A stretch of 64,000 bases of DNA, taken from Aquincola tertiaricarbonis (GTDB lineage Bacteria; Pseudomonadota; Gammaproteobacteria; Burkholderiales; Burkholderiaceae_C). The notes beneath the pieces were generated by a model. That model ran no database searches. It saw only the letters and a list, made by a program, of their open reading frames with translations, and was not told the DNA's origin. Of the stretch, positions 23,625 to 31,925 are shown piece by piece (position 1 is the first letter of the stretch; each line of letters starts with the position of its first letter). The stretch covers positions 186,001 through 250,000 of the forward strand of contig NZ_JZUE01000005.1 of NCBI RefSeq assembly GCF_000969605.1. The letters are read 5' to 3'. The translations under genes were made by a program, and so were the position numbers.

Positions 23625-24116
23625 ATGCGCTCCAACCGTCCCGCCTCCACCGCCGCCCCGACGGCCGATGCCGGCTGGCTGGCCTTGGACCGGCAGCTGT
23701 GCTTCGCGTTGTACTCGTCCTCGCTGGCGATGACCAAGCTGTACAAGCCGCTGCTGGAGCCGCTGGGCCTCACCTATCCGCAGTACCTGGTGATGCTGGC
23801 GCTGTGGGAGGCCGATGGCGCCAGCGTGGGCGAGCTGGGGCAGCGGCTGTCGCTGGATTCCGGCACGCTCACGCCGCTGCTCAAGCGGCTGGAGGCGTCC
23901 GGCTTCGTCCACCGCCTGCGCGACCGCGAAGACGAGCGCCGCGTGCGCGTGCAACTCACCACCACCGGCCGTGCGATGCGCGAGCGGGCACTGCAGGTGC
24001 CGCAGGCGGTGGCTTGCGCCAGCGGCTGCGCGCTGGAAGAACTGGTGTCGCTCACCCGGCGCCTGCAGGCGCTGCGCGACAGCCTGAACCAAGAAGCCGA
24101 ACGTGCGGCGGCCTGA
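23625..24116 (+). CDS. ohrR: Organic hydroperoxide-sensing repressor OhrR (MarR family)
   Basis: A 163-residue winged-helix MarR regulator. The peroxide-sensing cysteine is Cys26 in DRQLCFALYSSS, the usual OhrR position. The recognition helix region has LDSGTLTPLLKRLE, and the wing has DREDERRVRVQLT. Oxidation of the cysteine releases the protein from DNA. A second Cys pair is present near residue 130 and could form a disulfide, as in the 2-Cys subclass. It lies 30 bp upstream of ohr on the same strand, with a palindromic operator before it. Confidence 0.93.
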   Translation: MRSNRPASTAAPTADAGWLALDRQLCFALYSSSLAMTKLYKPLLEPLGLTYPQYLVMLALWEADGASVGELGQRLSLDSGTLTPLLKRLEASGFVHRLRDREDERRVRVQLTTTGRAMRERALQVPQAVACASGCALEELVSLTRRLQALRDSLNQEAERAAA

Positions 24117-24146
24117 TCCGCACGAACCACAGAAAGGCAACACACC

Positions 24147-24581
24147 ATGGCGATCGAGAAGACCCTGTACACCGCACGTGCCACCTCCACCGGCGGCCGC
24201 GACGGCAAGTCCAAGAGCGACGACGGCAAGCTGGAAGTGAAGCTGGCCCCGCCGAAGGAAATGGGCGGCAACGGCGAAGGCACCAACCCGGAGCAGCTGT
24301 TCGCCGCCGGCTATTCGGCCTGCTTCCTGGGCGCCATGAAGTTCGTCGCCGGGCAACAGAAGGCCTCGCTGCCGGCCGACACGCAGATCGCCGCCGAAGT
24401 GGGCATCGGCCCGCTGGCCGGTGGCAAGGTGGGCTTCGGCATCAGCGCCGTGCTCAACATCACCATCCCCGGCTGGGAACAGGCCAAGGCGCAGGAACTG
24501 GTGGACGCGGCGCACCAGGTGTGCCCGTACTCCAACGCCACCCGCGGCAACATCGACGTCACGCTGAACGTAGCGGTCTGA
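24147..24581 (+). CDS. ohr: Organic hydroperoxide resistance peroxidase Ohr
   Basis: A 144-residue OsmC/Ohr-family thiol peroxidase that reduces fatty-acid and other organic hydroperoxides, recycled by lipoylated proteins. The peroxidatic cysteine is Cys59 in GYSACFLGAM and the resolving cysteine is Cys126 in HQVCPYSNATRGN. The catalytic Arg is near residue 18. AAGG precedes the ATG at 24147. The lipoyl partners are plausibly the dehydrogenase-complex proteins encoded at 51132-54660. That link is established for Ohr enzymes elsewhere and is inferred here. Confidence 0.95.
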   Translation: MAIEKTLYTARATSTGGRDGKSKSDDGKLEVKLAPPKEMGGNGEGTNPEQLFAAGYSACFLGAMKFVAGQQKASLPADTQIAAEVGIGPLAGGKVGFGISAVLNITIPGWEQAKAQELVDAAHQVCPYSNATRGNIDVTLNVAV

Positions 24582-24597
24582 GCCGACACGGCGTCGG

Positions 24598-25554
24598 TCA
24601 ATCGACGCCGAGCAGGCCCAGCAGCATGCGCACCCGGGCCTGCGCCGGGGTGAGCAGGCCGGCCGAGGGCAACGCGCCGGTCACCTCGATCACGCCGCCG
24701 GCCAGGCAGCGGCTGCAGCGCAGCACCGGCACGCCATCGGCCACGGCGGTGCGCAGCGCTGCTTCCAGCGCCTCGTGCAGCGTGCCGTTGCCGGTGCCGG
24801 CCACCACCAGGCCGGCCACGCCGGCGGCGCTCAGCGCCTGCACCGCCCGGCCGTCGACGCCGGCCGCACTGGTCAGGATCTCGATCCAGGGCCATGGTTG
24901 CGGCACCGCCTGCAGCGCGGCCAGGCGCTCGGCAGCGCCCTCTCGCGGCGCCGGCCAGGGCCGCAGCGCCCTCACCTGACCCGCTTCCACATAGGCCAGC
25001 GGGCCGGCATCGCCGGAGCCGAAGGCGTCCAGCCGATAGGTGTGCGTCTTGCGCACCTCGTGACCCGCATGCACGGTGCCGGCCAGCAGCGCCAGCACGC
25101 CATGGCAGCCGGGCGTTCGCGCCAGCAGCACCGCATCCAGCAGGTTCTGCGGGCCGTCGGCCATGAGCGCGGTGGCGGGCCGCATCGCCGCCACCAGCAC
25201 CACCGGCTTGGACGGCGACAGCACTTGCTGCAGGAAGAACGCGGTTTCCTCCAGCGTGTCGGTGCCGTGGGTGACCACCACGCCGGCCACCTCCGGCCGT
25301 GACAGGTGGTGCGCCAGGCGCGCGGCCAGCTGCAGCCAAACCTCGTAGCCCATGTCCTTGCTGTCCAGCTGGGCCACCTGCTCGGCCTCCAGCGGCTGAC
25401 CGGCAAGGTCCGGCACCGCCGCCACCAGCTGCTCGACGCCGATCTGCCCGGCGGTGTAGCCCACCGTGTCGGCTGCATGCGCCGCCGTGCCGGCGATGGT
25501 GCCGCCAGTACCGAGGATCACGACGGTGTCGAGTGCGTTTTGCGCGTTTTGCAT
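24598..25554 (-). CDS. Asparaginase
   Basis: A 318-residue asparaginase/glutaminase-family enzyme. The N-terminal catalytic threonine lies in LGTGGTIAG, and the second catalytic block is [15 protein letters not shown]. The C-terminal half has [13 protein letters not shown] and a CLAGGVIE stretch. No signal peptide is seen, so a cytoplasmic enzyme is likely. It hydrolyses asparagine to aspartate and ammonia. The start at 25554 is the ATG of [12 protein letters not shown]; longer frames run through lexA. It shares a 54-bp divergent control region with lexA, so the LexA-box-like sites there could also affect it. Confidence 0.88.
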   Translation of the reverse strand: MQNAQNALDTVVILGTGGTIAGTAAHAADTVGYTAGQIGVEQLVAAVPDLAGQPLEAEQVAQLDSKDMGYEVWLQLAARLAHHLSRPEVAGVVVTHGTDTLEETAFFLQQVLSPSKPVVLVAAMRPATALMADGPQNLLDAVLLARTPGCHGVLALLAGTVHAGHEVRKTHTYRLDAFGSGDAGPLAYVEAGQVRALRPWPAPREGAAERLAALQAVPQPWPWIEILTSAAGVDGRAVQALSAAGVAGLVVAGTGNGTLHEALEAALRTAVADGVPVLRCSRCLAGGVIEVTGALPSAGLLTPAQARVRMLLGLLGVD

Positions 25555-25565
25555 TTGTTTGGAAG

Positions 25566-25581
25566 CTGGATAAGAATACAG
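25566..25581. promoter_or_regulatory. lexA: LexA box 1: CTGG-N8-ACAG
   Basis: CTGGATAAGAATACAG differs from the proteobacterial consensus CTGT-N8-ACAG at one base. It lies 28 bases before the lexA ATG, within the lexA-asparaginase divergent region, and its inner bases are AT-rich as expected. LexA autoregulation is inferred. Confidence 0.7.
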
Positions 25582-25584
25582 GCA

Positions 25585-25600
25585 CTGGACGAATTCACAG
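25585..25600. promoter_or_regulatory. lexA: LexA box 2: CTGG-N8-ACAG
   Basis: CTGGACGAATTCACAG repeats the same half-sites 19 bp after box 1, overlapping the lexA ribosome binding region. Two such boxes are known before lexA in E. coli. The inner octamer is less AT-rich than in box 1. Confidence 0.6.
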
Positions 25601-25608
25601 GAACCCCG

Positions 25609-26292
25609 ATGGCCGATCGCCCGAAGCTCACCGAACGCCAGCAGCAGATTTTCGATCTTGTCCGCACGGCCATCGAAACCACCGGTGCGCCGCCCACGCG
25701 GGCGGAAATTGCCCGGCAGCTCGGCTTCAAGTCGGCCAACGCCGCGGAAGAGCATCTGCAGGCCCTGGCGCGCAAGGGCGTGATCGAGCTGGTGGGCGGT
25801 ACTTCGCGCGGCATCCGCCTGCCCACCGGCATGCTGCAGGCAGTGAACGAGGCCCGCGAAGCCCGCGGCCGGCAGTTCAGCCTGCCGCTGGCTAGCCTGG
25901 CCCAGCTCACGCTCCCGCTGATCGGCCGCGTGGCCGCCGGCAGCCCCATCCTGGCGCAGGAACACATCGACCAGACCTACGTGATGGAGGCCAGCCTCTT
26001 CGCCAGGCGGCCCGACTACCTGCTGCGCGTGCGCGGCATGAGCATGCGCGACATCGGCATCCTTGACGGCGACCTGCTGGCGGTGCAGAAAGCCAGCGAA
26101 GCCCGCAACGGCCAGATCGTCGTGGCCCGGCTGGGCGACGAAGTGACCGTCAAGCGCTTCGAGCGCAAGGGCAGCAGCATCCGCCTGCTGCCCGAAAACC
26201 CCGATTTCGCACCGATCGACGTGTCGGCCGACGAGAGCTTCACGCTCGAAGGCCTGGCCGTGGGCCTGGTGCGCAACACGATGCTGATGTGA
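25609..26292 (+). CDS. lexA: SOS repressor LexA
   Basis: A 227-residue repressor-protease. The N-terminal winged helix includes [22 protein letters not shown]. The self-cleavage site is Ala110-Gly111 in RVAAGSP. The catalytic dyad is Ser145 in RGMSMRD and Lys182 in VTVKRFE. It represses DNA-damage genes and is cleaved when RecA filaments form. The linker is longer than in E. coli LexA (202 residues). Two LexA-box-like sites lie directly upstream. The stop overlaps the next gene's ATG by one base, so the HhH protein is translationally coupled to lexA. Confidence 0.96.
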   Translation: MADRPKLTERQQQIFDLVRTAIETTGAPPTRAEIARQLGFKSANAAEEHLQALARKGVIELVGGTSRGIRLPTGMLQAVNEAREARGRQFSLPLASLAQLTLPLIGRVAAGSPILAQEHIDQTYVMEASLFARRPDYLLRVRGMSMRDIGILDGDLLAVQKASEARNGQIVVARLGDEVTVKRFERKGSSIRLLPENPDFAPIDVSADESFTLEGLAVGLVRNTMLM

Positions 26293-26621
26293 TGCCCCGC
26301 ACGCAGGTCAAGTCGCTGGTCAAGGCGCCGAAGGCCGACTGCGCCGCGGCCTGCCAGACGCTGGAACAGCTGCCCAACATCGGCCCCGCCCTGGCGGCCG
26401 ACCTGCGGCTGATCGGCATCCATGCGCCGCGCGATCTCGTGGGCCGCGACGCCTTCGTGCTGTACCAGGCGCTGTGCGCCAAGACCGGCAAGCGCCAGGA
26501 TCCCTGCGTGCTGGACACCTTCATGGCGGCCACCGACTTCATGCGCGGCGCCGCGGCGGCGCCGTGGTGGACCTACACCGCCCAACGCAAGCTGCTGTAC
26601 GGGCAGATCGACGCGCACTGA
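26292..26621 (+). CDS. Helix-hairpin-helix protein, Cdd1 (mitomycin-resistance-annotated) family
   Basis: A 109-residue protein with one helix-hairpin-helix element, LEQLPNIGPALAADLRLIG, followed by an LVGRDAFVLYQALCAKTGKRQDPCVLD segment split by conserved Cys and Asp. A C-terminal FMRGAAAAPWWTYT stretch ends the protein. This pattern fits the Cdd1 / pathogenicity-locus family, whose members are often annotated as mitomycin resistance proteins. The start overlaps the lexA stop (TGATG). A non-specific DNA-binding or repair role under SOS control is inferred; no enzymatic motif is seen. Confidence 0.75.
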   Translation: MPRTQVKSLVKAPKADCAAACQTLEQLPNIGPALAADLRLIGIHAPRDLVGRDAFVLYQALCAKTGKRQDPCVLDTFMAATDFMRGAAAAPWWTYTAQRKLLYGQIDAH

Positions 26622-26752
26622 CACGGCCGCCCAGGCCTCTCGGCCAAGGCCCAACAAGCCCGGTTCCCCGCGCCTTATCGGCGTTTTGCGTGTGCGTGCA
26701 CCCGCAAAGAATGACTTCATTCACGAAGCCATGCGCCGATATCCCGGAGACC

Positions 26753-27175
26753 ATGTTGAACGACCTCCTGTTCCAAGTGCGGCGCCTGCGGGCGAGCGGC
26801 AGCGCGCGGGTGGAGGTCTGCCCTCCGGCCGTGCTCAGCCCGGTCGATCCGGTGTGGTCGCGGCTGATGCGCTGGGTGTCCGCACCCGCGCCATGGCAGG
26901 CGGCCCTCACGCCGCCCGGCGGCCGCCGGCTGCAGCGCACCAAGGACGACTTCGTGGCCAGCCTGAAGGACATCGGCACGCCGCAGGCCTCCACGCTGAT
27001 CGACCGGGTGCATGTGGCGCGCTCGCCTCGCGAGCTGTGGCACCTGCGTTCGGCGGTGTTCCAGCTGGTGTCGCTGCACCACAGCCAGAGCGAGGCCCAG
27101 CGCCGGCTGGAACGCCTGAACCACCACTTTCCCACGCGCTCGCCGCGCTCGGGCTTCGGCGCGCTGGACGCATGA
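26753..27175 (+). CDS. Uncharacterised protein, first of a tandem paralogous pair
   Basis: I do not recognise this 140-residue protein. It is mainly helical and basic, with no signal peptide or membrane segment. The C-terminal half contains ELWHLRSAVFQLVS followed by a charged helix (SEAQRRLERLN). The neighbour at 27172 carries the same LW-LRSAVF signature at a similar place. GGAG lies five bases before the ATG at 26753; an ATG at 26711 would add 14 residues with a weaker site. The stop overlaps the next start (ATGA). The 131 bp upstream, after the HhH gene, shows no clear promoter. Confidence 0.7.
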   Translation: MLNDLLFQVRRLRASGSARVEVCPPAVLSPVDPVWSRLMRWVSAPAPWQAALTPPGGRRLQRTKDDFVASLKDIGTPQASTLIDRVHVARSPRELWHLRSAVFQLVSLHHSQSEAQRRLERLNHHFPTRSPRSGFGALDA

Positions 27176-27537
27176 GCGACCGACGCTTCACGCCGGCGGC
27201 CCCGGGCCAGCCGCGCAACTACACCGTGGCCGGCCTGCGCGGCGTGGCCAGCGAGCAGAACGCCCGCATCACCGCGCGCAAGGCCTTCGTCGATACCAAG
27301 CTGGTGTTCATGCAGGTGCTGGCCGGCATCGAGAGCACCGACGCCAACGTGGAATGGCTGCGCAAACAGGTCCGCAGCGCGCAGATGCCGGAAGATCTGT
27401 GGCTGTTGCGCTCCGCGGTATTCGACGCGCTTCGCAGCGACCCGCACAACGGCGCCCGCCTGCGCGAAGCCCTGCGCCGCAGCCTGGACGGCGTGCTGCC
27501 CGGCACCTACATGGCCAGCAGCTTCACCACGCTCTGA
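27172..27537 (+). CDS. Uncharacterised protein, second of a tandem paralogous pair
   Basis: I do not recognise this 121-residue protein. It is soluble and helical. The segment DLWLLRSAVFDALRS, followed by NGARLREALRRSL, aligns with ELWHLRSAVFQLVS plus the charged helix of the upstream protein, which suggests duplication. The N-terminal half (ITARKAFVDTKLVFMQVLAGIES) is also helical. The start overlaps the upstream stop as ATGA, so the pair is translationally coupled. The function is unknown. Confidence 0.72.
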   Translation: MSDRRFTPAAPGQPRNYTVAGLRGVASEQNARITARKAFVDTKLVFMQVLAGIESTDANVEWLRKQVRSAQMPEDLWLLRSAVFDALRSDPHNGARLREALRRSLDGVLPGTYMASSFTTL

Positions 27538-27573
27538 AGCCGTGCGGGCGGCCGAGGCACAATGCCCGGCCAC

Positions 27574-28581
27574 ATGAACATCATCATCCTCGACGACTAC
27601 CAGGATGCGGTGCGCAAGCTCAAGTGCGCGTCGCTGCTCGAACCGCTCAATGCGAAGGTGTTCACCAACACGGTCAAGGGCATCGGCCAGCTGTCGGTGC
27701 GCCTGCGTGACGCCGATGTGCTGGTGCTCATCCGCGAACGCACCGCCTTCCCGCGCCAACTGCTGGAAAAACTGCCCAAACTGAAGCTGATCTCGCAGAC
27801 CGGCAAGGTGGGCTCGCACATCGACGTGGAAGCCTGCACCCGGCTGGGCATCGCGGTGGCGGAAGGCACGGGCTCGCCGGTGGCCCCGGCCGAGCTGACC
27901 TGGGCGCTGATCATGGCCGCCATGCGCCGGCTGCCGCAGTACATCGGCAACCTGAAGCACGGCGCGTGGCAGCAGTCGGGCCTGAAGGCGGCGGGCATGC
28001 CGCCCAACTTCGGCGTCGGCCAGGTGCTGCGCGGCAAGACGCTGGGCATCTGGGGCTATGGCCGCATCGGGCAGCTGGTGGCGGGCTTCGGCCGCGCCTT
28101 CGGCATGCAGGTGCTGGTGTGGGGCCGCGAGCCTTCGCTGGAGCGCGCCCGGGCCGACGGCCTGGCCACCGCCGTCAGCAAGGAATTCTTCTTCGAGACC
28201 TGCGACGTGCTGACGGTGCACCTGCGGCTGAACGACGCCACCCGCGGCATCGTCACGCTGGAAGACCTGTCGCGCATGAAGCCCACCTCGCTGTTCGTCA
28301 ACACCTCGCGCGCCGAGCTGGTGGAGGAGAACGCGCTGGTGTCCGGCCTGAACAAGGGCCGGCCGGGCCTGGCCGCGGTGGACGTGTTCGAGAGCGAGCC
28401 CATCCTGCAGGGCCATCCGCTGCTGCGACTGGAGAACGCGGTATGCACGCCGCACATCGGTTACGTGGAACAGGACAGCTACGAGCTGTACTTCGGCGCC
28501 GCTTTCCAGAACGTCGTCAACTTCGTCAACCAGCAGCCCACCAACCTGCTGAACCCTGAAGCGCTGCGGGTGCACCGGTGA
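27574..28581 (+). CDS. D-2-hydroxyacid dehydrogenase (phosphoglycerate-dehydrogenase-like)
   Basis: A 335-residue NAD(P)-dependent enzyme that interconverts 2-oxo and D-2-hydroxy acids. The nucleotide fold has WGYGRIGQLVAGFG. The catalytic Arg is in NTSRAELV, the Glu in the DVFESEP stretch, and the His in CTPHIGY. The start at 27574 (MNIIILDDYQDA) is favoured over an ATG four codons earlier. The substrate is unknown; the family also includes SerA-like and glyoxylate reductases. It is the first gene of a run in which each following start overlaps or nearly touches the preceding stop. Confidence 0.85.
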   Translation: MNIIILDDYQDAVRKLKCASLLEPLNAKVFTNTVKGIGQLSVRLRDADVLVLIRERTAFPRQLLEKLPKLKLISQTGKVGSHIDVEACTRLGIAVAEGTGSPVAPAELTWALIMAAMRRLPQYIGNLKHGAWQQSGLKAAGMPPNFGVGQVLRGKTLGIWGYGRIGQLVAGFGRAFGMQVLVWGREPSLERARADGLATAVSKEFFFETCDVLTVHLRLNDATRGIVTLEDLSRMKPTSLFVNTSRAELVEENALVSGLNKGRPGLAAVDVFESEPILQGHPLLRLENAVCTPHIGYVEQDSYELYFGAAFQNVVNFVNQQPTNLLNPEALRVHR

Positions 28582-29783
28582 CGGCCGTGCCGCAGGCCGC
28601 AGGCGCAGTCCAGGCCACGGCGGCGCTGCGGTGGGCCCTGTTGTTCGGCAACTTCGCGATCGGCTGCGGCGTGATGGTCACCGCCGGCTCGCTGAACGAC
28701 CTCACCCGGTCGCTGCAGGTGAGCGTGGCGGTGGGCGGGCAGCTGATCACCATCGCCGCGGTGGTCATGGCCTTCGGCGCGCCGCTGCTGGCCGCCGCCG
28801 TGGGCGGCTTCGACCGCCGCCGCCTGCTGACCTTCGCGCTGGCCTGGTACGCGATCGGCCATGCGCTGTCCGCGCTGATGCCGGGCTACGCCGCCCTGGT
28901 GCCGGTGCGTGCTGCCAGTGTGCTGGCCGCGGCGGTGTTCACCCCGCAGGCCGCGGCCACCGCCGCCTGGCTGGCCACGCCGGCCGAGCGCGGGCGGCTC
29001 ATCACCTTCATCTTCCTGGGTTGGTCGGTGGCCAGCGTGGTGGGCATGCCAGTGCACAGCTACATCGGCGAGACCTTCGGCTGGCGCTATGCCTTCGGCG
29101 TGGTGGCGCTGCTGGCGCTGGTGGCCGCGGCCTGGGTGTGGCGCGTGGTGCCCGACGGCGTGCGCCCGCCGGCGATGAGCCTGCGCTCCTGGCGCGAGGT
29201 GTTCACCCATCCGGCGCTGATGGCCATGGTGCTGGTGACGGCGCTCTCGGCGGCCGGCCAGTTCACCGTGTTCTCCTACTTCGCGCCCTACTACCGGCAG
29301 GTGCTGGGCGCCACCGGCGCGCAGACCAGCCTGCTGTTCCTCTGGTTCGGCGCCTTCGGGCTGCTGGGCAACGTGCTGCTGTCGCGCCATGTGGACCGTT
29401 TCGGCGCCTCGCGCGCGGTGGCCCTGGCCCTGGGGCTGATGGCGCTGTCCATGCTGCTGTGGCCGCTGGGCACCAGCCTGGGGACCATGGCCGCGCTGCT
29501 GGTGCCGTGGGCGCTGGGCTGCTTCTCCAGCAACTCGGCGCAGCAGGCCCGGCTGGGCCAGGCCGCGCCGGCCTGGGCCGGCGCGCTGATGGCGCTCAAC
29601 ACCTCCGCCATCTACCTGGGTCAGGCGGTGGGCGCGGCCGGTGGCGGCGCGCTGGTGGCCGCGCATGCGGGCCAGGCCGGCGCCGCTGCCTTCGGCGGCT
29701 TCCACCGCATCGGGCTGGCGTGGCTGCTGGCGGCGCTGGCGCTGAGCGCCTGGGCCACGCACCGGATGCGCCGCGATGGCTGA
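28578..29783 (+). CDS. Major facilitator superfamily transporter
   Basis: A 401-residue membrane protein with about 12 hydrophobic helices. The loop after helix 2 carries FDRRRLL, and the pattern resembles the drug/sugar efflux (AraJ, DHA1) branch. A central cytoplasmic loop, RPPAMSLRSWREVF, separates two six-helix halves. The start is GTG at 28578 and overlaps the upstream stop (GTGA). The substrate is unknown. The neighbours are a hydroxyacid dehydrogenase and a chromate transporter pair. Its stop lies inside the next gene. Confidence 0.85.
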   Translation: MTAVPQAAGAVQATAALRWALLFGNFAIGCGVMVTAGSLNDLTRSLQVSVAVGGQLITIAAVVMAFGAPLLAAAVGGFDRRRLLTFALAWYAIGHALSALMPGYAALVPVRAASVLAAAVFTPQAAATAAWLATPAERGRLITFIFLGWSVASVVGMPVHSYIGETFGWRYAFGVVALLALVAAAWVWRVVPDGVRPPAMSLRSWREVFTHPALMAMVLVTALSAAGQFTVFSYFAPYYRQVLGATGAQTSLLFLWFGAFGLLGNVLLSRHVDRFGASRAVALALGLMALSMLLWPLGTSLGTMAALLVPWALGCFSSNSAQQARLGQAAPAWAGALMALNTSAIYLGQAVGAAGGGALVAAHAGQAGAAAFGGFHRIGLAWLLAALALSAWATHRMRRDG

Positions 29784-30336
29784 GCCTGCCAGCCCGCGCG
29801 ACCTGTTCCGCGCCTTCACCCGGATGAGCCTGATGGGCTTCGGCGGCGTGCTGCCCATCGCCCAGCATGAGCTGGTGGAGCGCCTGGGCTGGCTGACGCG
29901 GGAGGAGTTCGTCGAGATGCTGTCCATCGGCCAGGTGCTGCCCGGCCCCAACGTCGTCAACGTGGCGCTGATGGTGGGCGACCGCTTCTTTGGCTGGCGC
30001 GGCGCCGCCGCCGCGGTCGGCGGCATGCTGGGCGTGCCCTTGCTGCTGGTCATGACCCTGGCGGTGCTGTATGTGGGCTTCGCCAGCCAGCCGATGGTGG
30101 CCGGGGCGCTGCGCGGCATGGGCGCGGTGTCGGCCGGGCTGGTGCTGTCCACCGCGGTCAAGCTGCTTCCGGCGCTGAAGAAGAACCCGATGGGCCGCAC
30201 CGCCTGCGGCCTGGTGGCGGTGGCCACGGTGGCCGCCATCGCCGGCTGGCGGGTGCCGATGGTCTGGGTCATCGCGCTCATCGGCGGCGGCGCCTGCGCC
30301 TGGGCCTGGTGGGTGCTGGGGCGGCGCGCACCATGA
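29776..30336 (+). CDS. chrA: Chromate transporter ChrA, N-terminal-type half
   Basis: A 186-residue short-chain CHR-family membrane protein. The family signature appears as MSLMGFGGVLPIAQHELVER and QVLPGPNVVNVALMVG, followed by four to five hydrophobic helices. It is one half of a two-gene transporter; the partner at 30333 carries the same fold, and the two overlap as ATGA. CHR proteins export chromate in proton antiport, but many short pairs have no tested substrate. The start overlaps the MFS stop by eight bases. Confidence 0.88.
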   Translation: MAEPASPRDLFRAFTRMSLMGFGGVLPIAQHELVERLGWLTREEFVEMLSIGQVLPGPNVVNVALMVGDRFFGWRGAAAAVGGMLGVPLLLVMTLAVLYVGFASQPMVAGALRGMGAVSAGLVLSTAVKLLPALKKNPMGRTACGLVAVATVAAIAGWRVPMVWVIALIGGGACAWAWWVLGRRAP

Positions 30337-30887
30337 CCTTCCTGATCGGACCGCACGCGCTGGCCTGGGCCGACTGGCTGGGCCTGTTCACGCAATTCCT
30401 GCTGCTGTCGATGCTGGCCATCGGCGGTGCCATCGCCACCGCGCCGGAAATGCACCGCTACCTGGTCAACGAGCACGGCTGGCTGACCGACGCGCAGTTC
30501 ACCTCGTCCATCGCCCTGGCGCAGGCGGCGCCGGGTCCCAACGTGCTGTTCATTCCGGTGCTGGGCTACGGCGTGGGCGGCCTGCTGGGCGCGGCGGTGA
30601 TGCTGCTGGGCAGCCTGATTCCCAGCACCACGCTGGCCCTCACCGCCACCCGCTGGGGCGCACGCCGACGTGAAAGCCGCGGCGTGCGCGCCTTCGTGGC
30701 CGGCATGTCGCCGGTGACGCTCGGCCTGCTGTTGTCCACCGGCTGGGTGCTCACCGAGCCCTCACGCGGCAGCGCGGGCGCGATGGCGCTGGTGGCCGTC
30801 ACCGTGCTGGTGATGTGGCGTACCCGGCTGAGCCCCATCTGGATGGTGGCCCTGGGCGCGCTGGTGGGCATGTTCGGAGGCGCCTGA
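30333..30887 (+). CDS. chrA: Chromate transporter ChrA, C-terminal-type half
   Basis: A 184-residue short-chain CHR-family protein. It has the GGAIATAPEMHRYLVNEHGWL and AQAAPGPNVLF signatures, the second matching the QVLPGPNVV of its partner. About five hydrophobic helices follow. The start at 30333 overlaps the partner's stop. Two separate genes are normal for this subfamily, in which the halves adopt opposite topology; a frameshifted single ChrA is unlikely because each has its own start and full signature. The next gene starts one base after its stop. Confidence 0.88.
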   Translation: MTFLIGPHALAWADWLGLFTQFLLLSMLAIGGAIATAPEMHRYLVNEHGWLTDAQFTSSIALAQAAPGPNVLFIPVLGYGVGGLLGAAVMLLGSLIPSTTLALTATRWGARRRESRGVRAFVAGMSPVTLGLLLSTGWVLTEPSRGSAGAMALVAVTVLVMWRTRLSPIWMVALGALVGMFGGA

Positions 30888-30888
30888 C

Positions 30889-31911
30889 ATGGCATCGACT
30901 CATTTACCGACTGAACCACGCCCGGTGCGCTGGGGCATCCTCTCCACGGCCAGCATCGGCCTGCGGCGCATCGTGCCGGTGCTGCGGCAGAACCCCGGGC
31001 TGATGCAGCTGCAGGCCATCGCCTCGCGCAGCCAGGCCGCTGCCGACGCGGCGGCCCAGGCGCACGGCATTCCGGTGGCCCACGGCAGCTATGAGGACCT
31101 GCTGGCCGACCCGCAGGTCGACGCGATCTACAACCCGCTGCCCAACCACCTGCATGTGCCGCTGACCCTGGCCGCGGTGCAGGCCGGCAAGCATGTGCTG
31201 TGCGAGAAGCCGTTCTCGATGAACGCCGCCGAGCTGGCGGTGCTGCGCCCCCATGCCAGCCGGGTGCACATCCGAGAAGCCTTCATGGTGCGCCACCATC
31301 CCCAATGGACGGCAGTGCGGCAGGCGCTGCGCGGCGGTGCCATCGGCACCCTGCGCTTCATGCAGGTGCCCTTCGCCTACTTCAACGACGACGCGGCCAA
31401 CATCCGCAACATCGCGGCCACCGGCGGCGGCGCGCTGTACGACATCGGCTGCTATGCGATCGCCGCGGCGCGCTGGTGCTTCGAGCGCGAGCCCGAGCGT
31501 GTGGTGTGCGCCATGGAACGCGACCCCGCCTTCGGCACCGATCGCCTGTCCAGCGGCGTGCTCGACTTCGGCCCAGGCGGGCAGATGGTGTTCAGCGTCA
31601 GCACCCAGGCCCACCGCTACCAGCGGCTGCACCTGGTGGGCAGCGCCGGCCGGCTGGAGGTGGAGATGCCGTTCAACGCGGCGCAGGGCGCGCCCACCCG
31701 CTACTGGCTGGAGGATGCGGCCGGCCTGCGCACGATCGACCTGCCGCCGGCCGACCAGTACCTGCTGCAGATGGAGGCCTTCTCCCGCGCGGTGCAGGCC
31801 GAGGCGCCCACCGCCGCCGGCCTGGACGAAGCCGAGGCCGGCATGCGCATCATCGACGCCCTGTTCGCCTCGGCGGCCAGCGGCCGCTTCGAGGCCGTGG
31901 CCAAGGGCTGA
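30889..31911 (+). CDS. Gfo/Idh/MocA family oxidoreductase
   Basis: A 340-residue NAD(P)-dependent dehydrogenase. The N-terminal nucleotide fold has WGILSTASIG and a YNPLPNHLHV loop. The family catalytic motif is VLCEKPFSM. The substrate domain carries NIAATGGGALYDIGCYAI, with the conserved Asp and His/Tyr region of the family. It acts on sugars, polyols or related compounds, and the substrate cannot be read. It closes the five-gene run that begins at 27574 and converges on purL across a strong hairpin. Confidence 0.85.
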   Translation: MASTHLPTEPRPVRWGILSTASIGLRRIVPVLRQNPGLMQLQAIASRSQAAADAAAQAHGIPVAHGSYEDLLADPQVDAIYNPLPNHLHVPLTLAAVQAGKHVLCEKPFSMNAAELAVLRPHASRVHIREAFMVRHHPQWTAVRQALRGGAIGTLRFMQVPFAYFNDDAANIRNIAATGGGALYDIGCYAIAAARWCFEREPERVVCAMERDPAFGTDRLSSGVLDFGPGGQMVFSVSTQAHRYQRLHLVGSAGRLEVEMPFNAAQGAPTRYWLEDAAGLRTIDLPPADQYLLQMEAFSRAVQAEAPTAAGLDEAEAGMRIIDALFASAASGRFEAVAKG

Positions 31912-31925
31912 CTGCCCGCCCGAGG

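Noticed and set aside
29776-30887. A frameshifted full-length chromate transporter
   Set aside because: Each half has its own start, its own APGPN/LPGPN signature and normal short-chain length; the ATGA overlap is typical of paired CHR genes.
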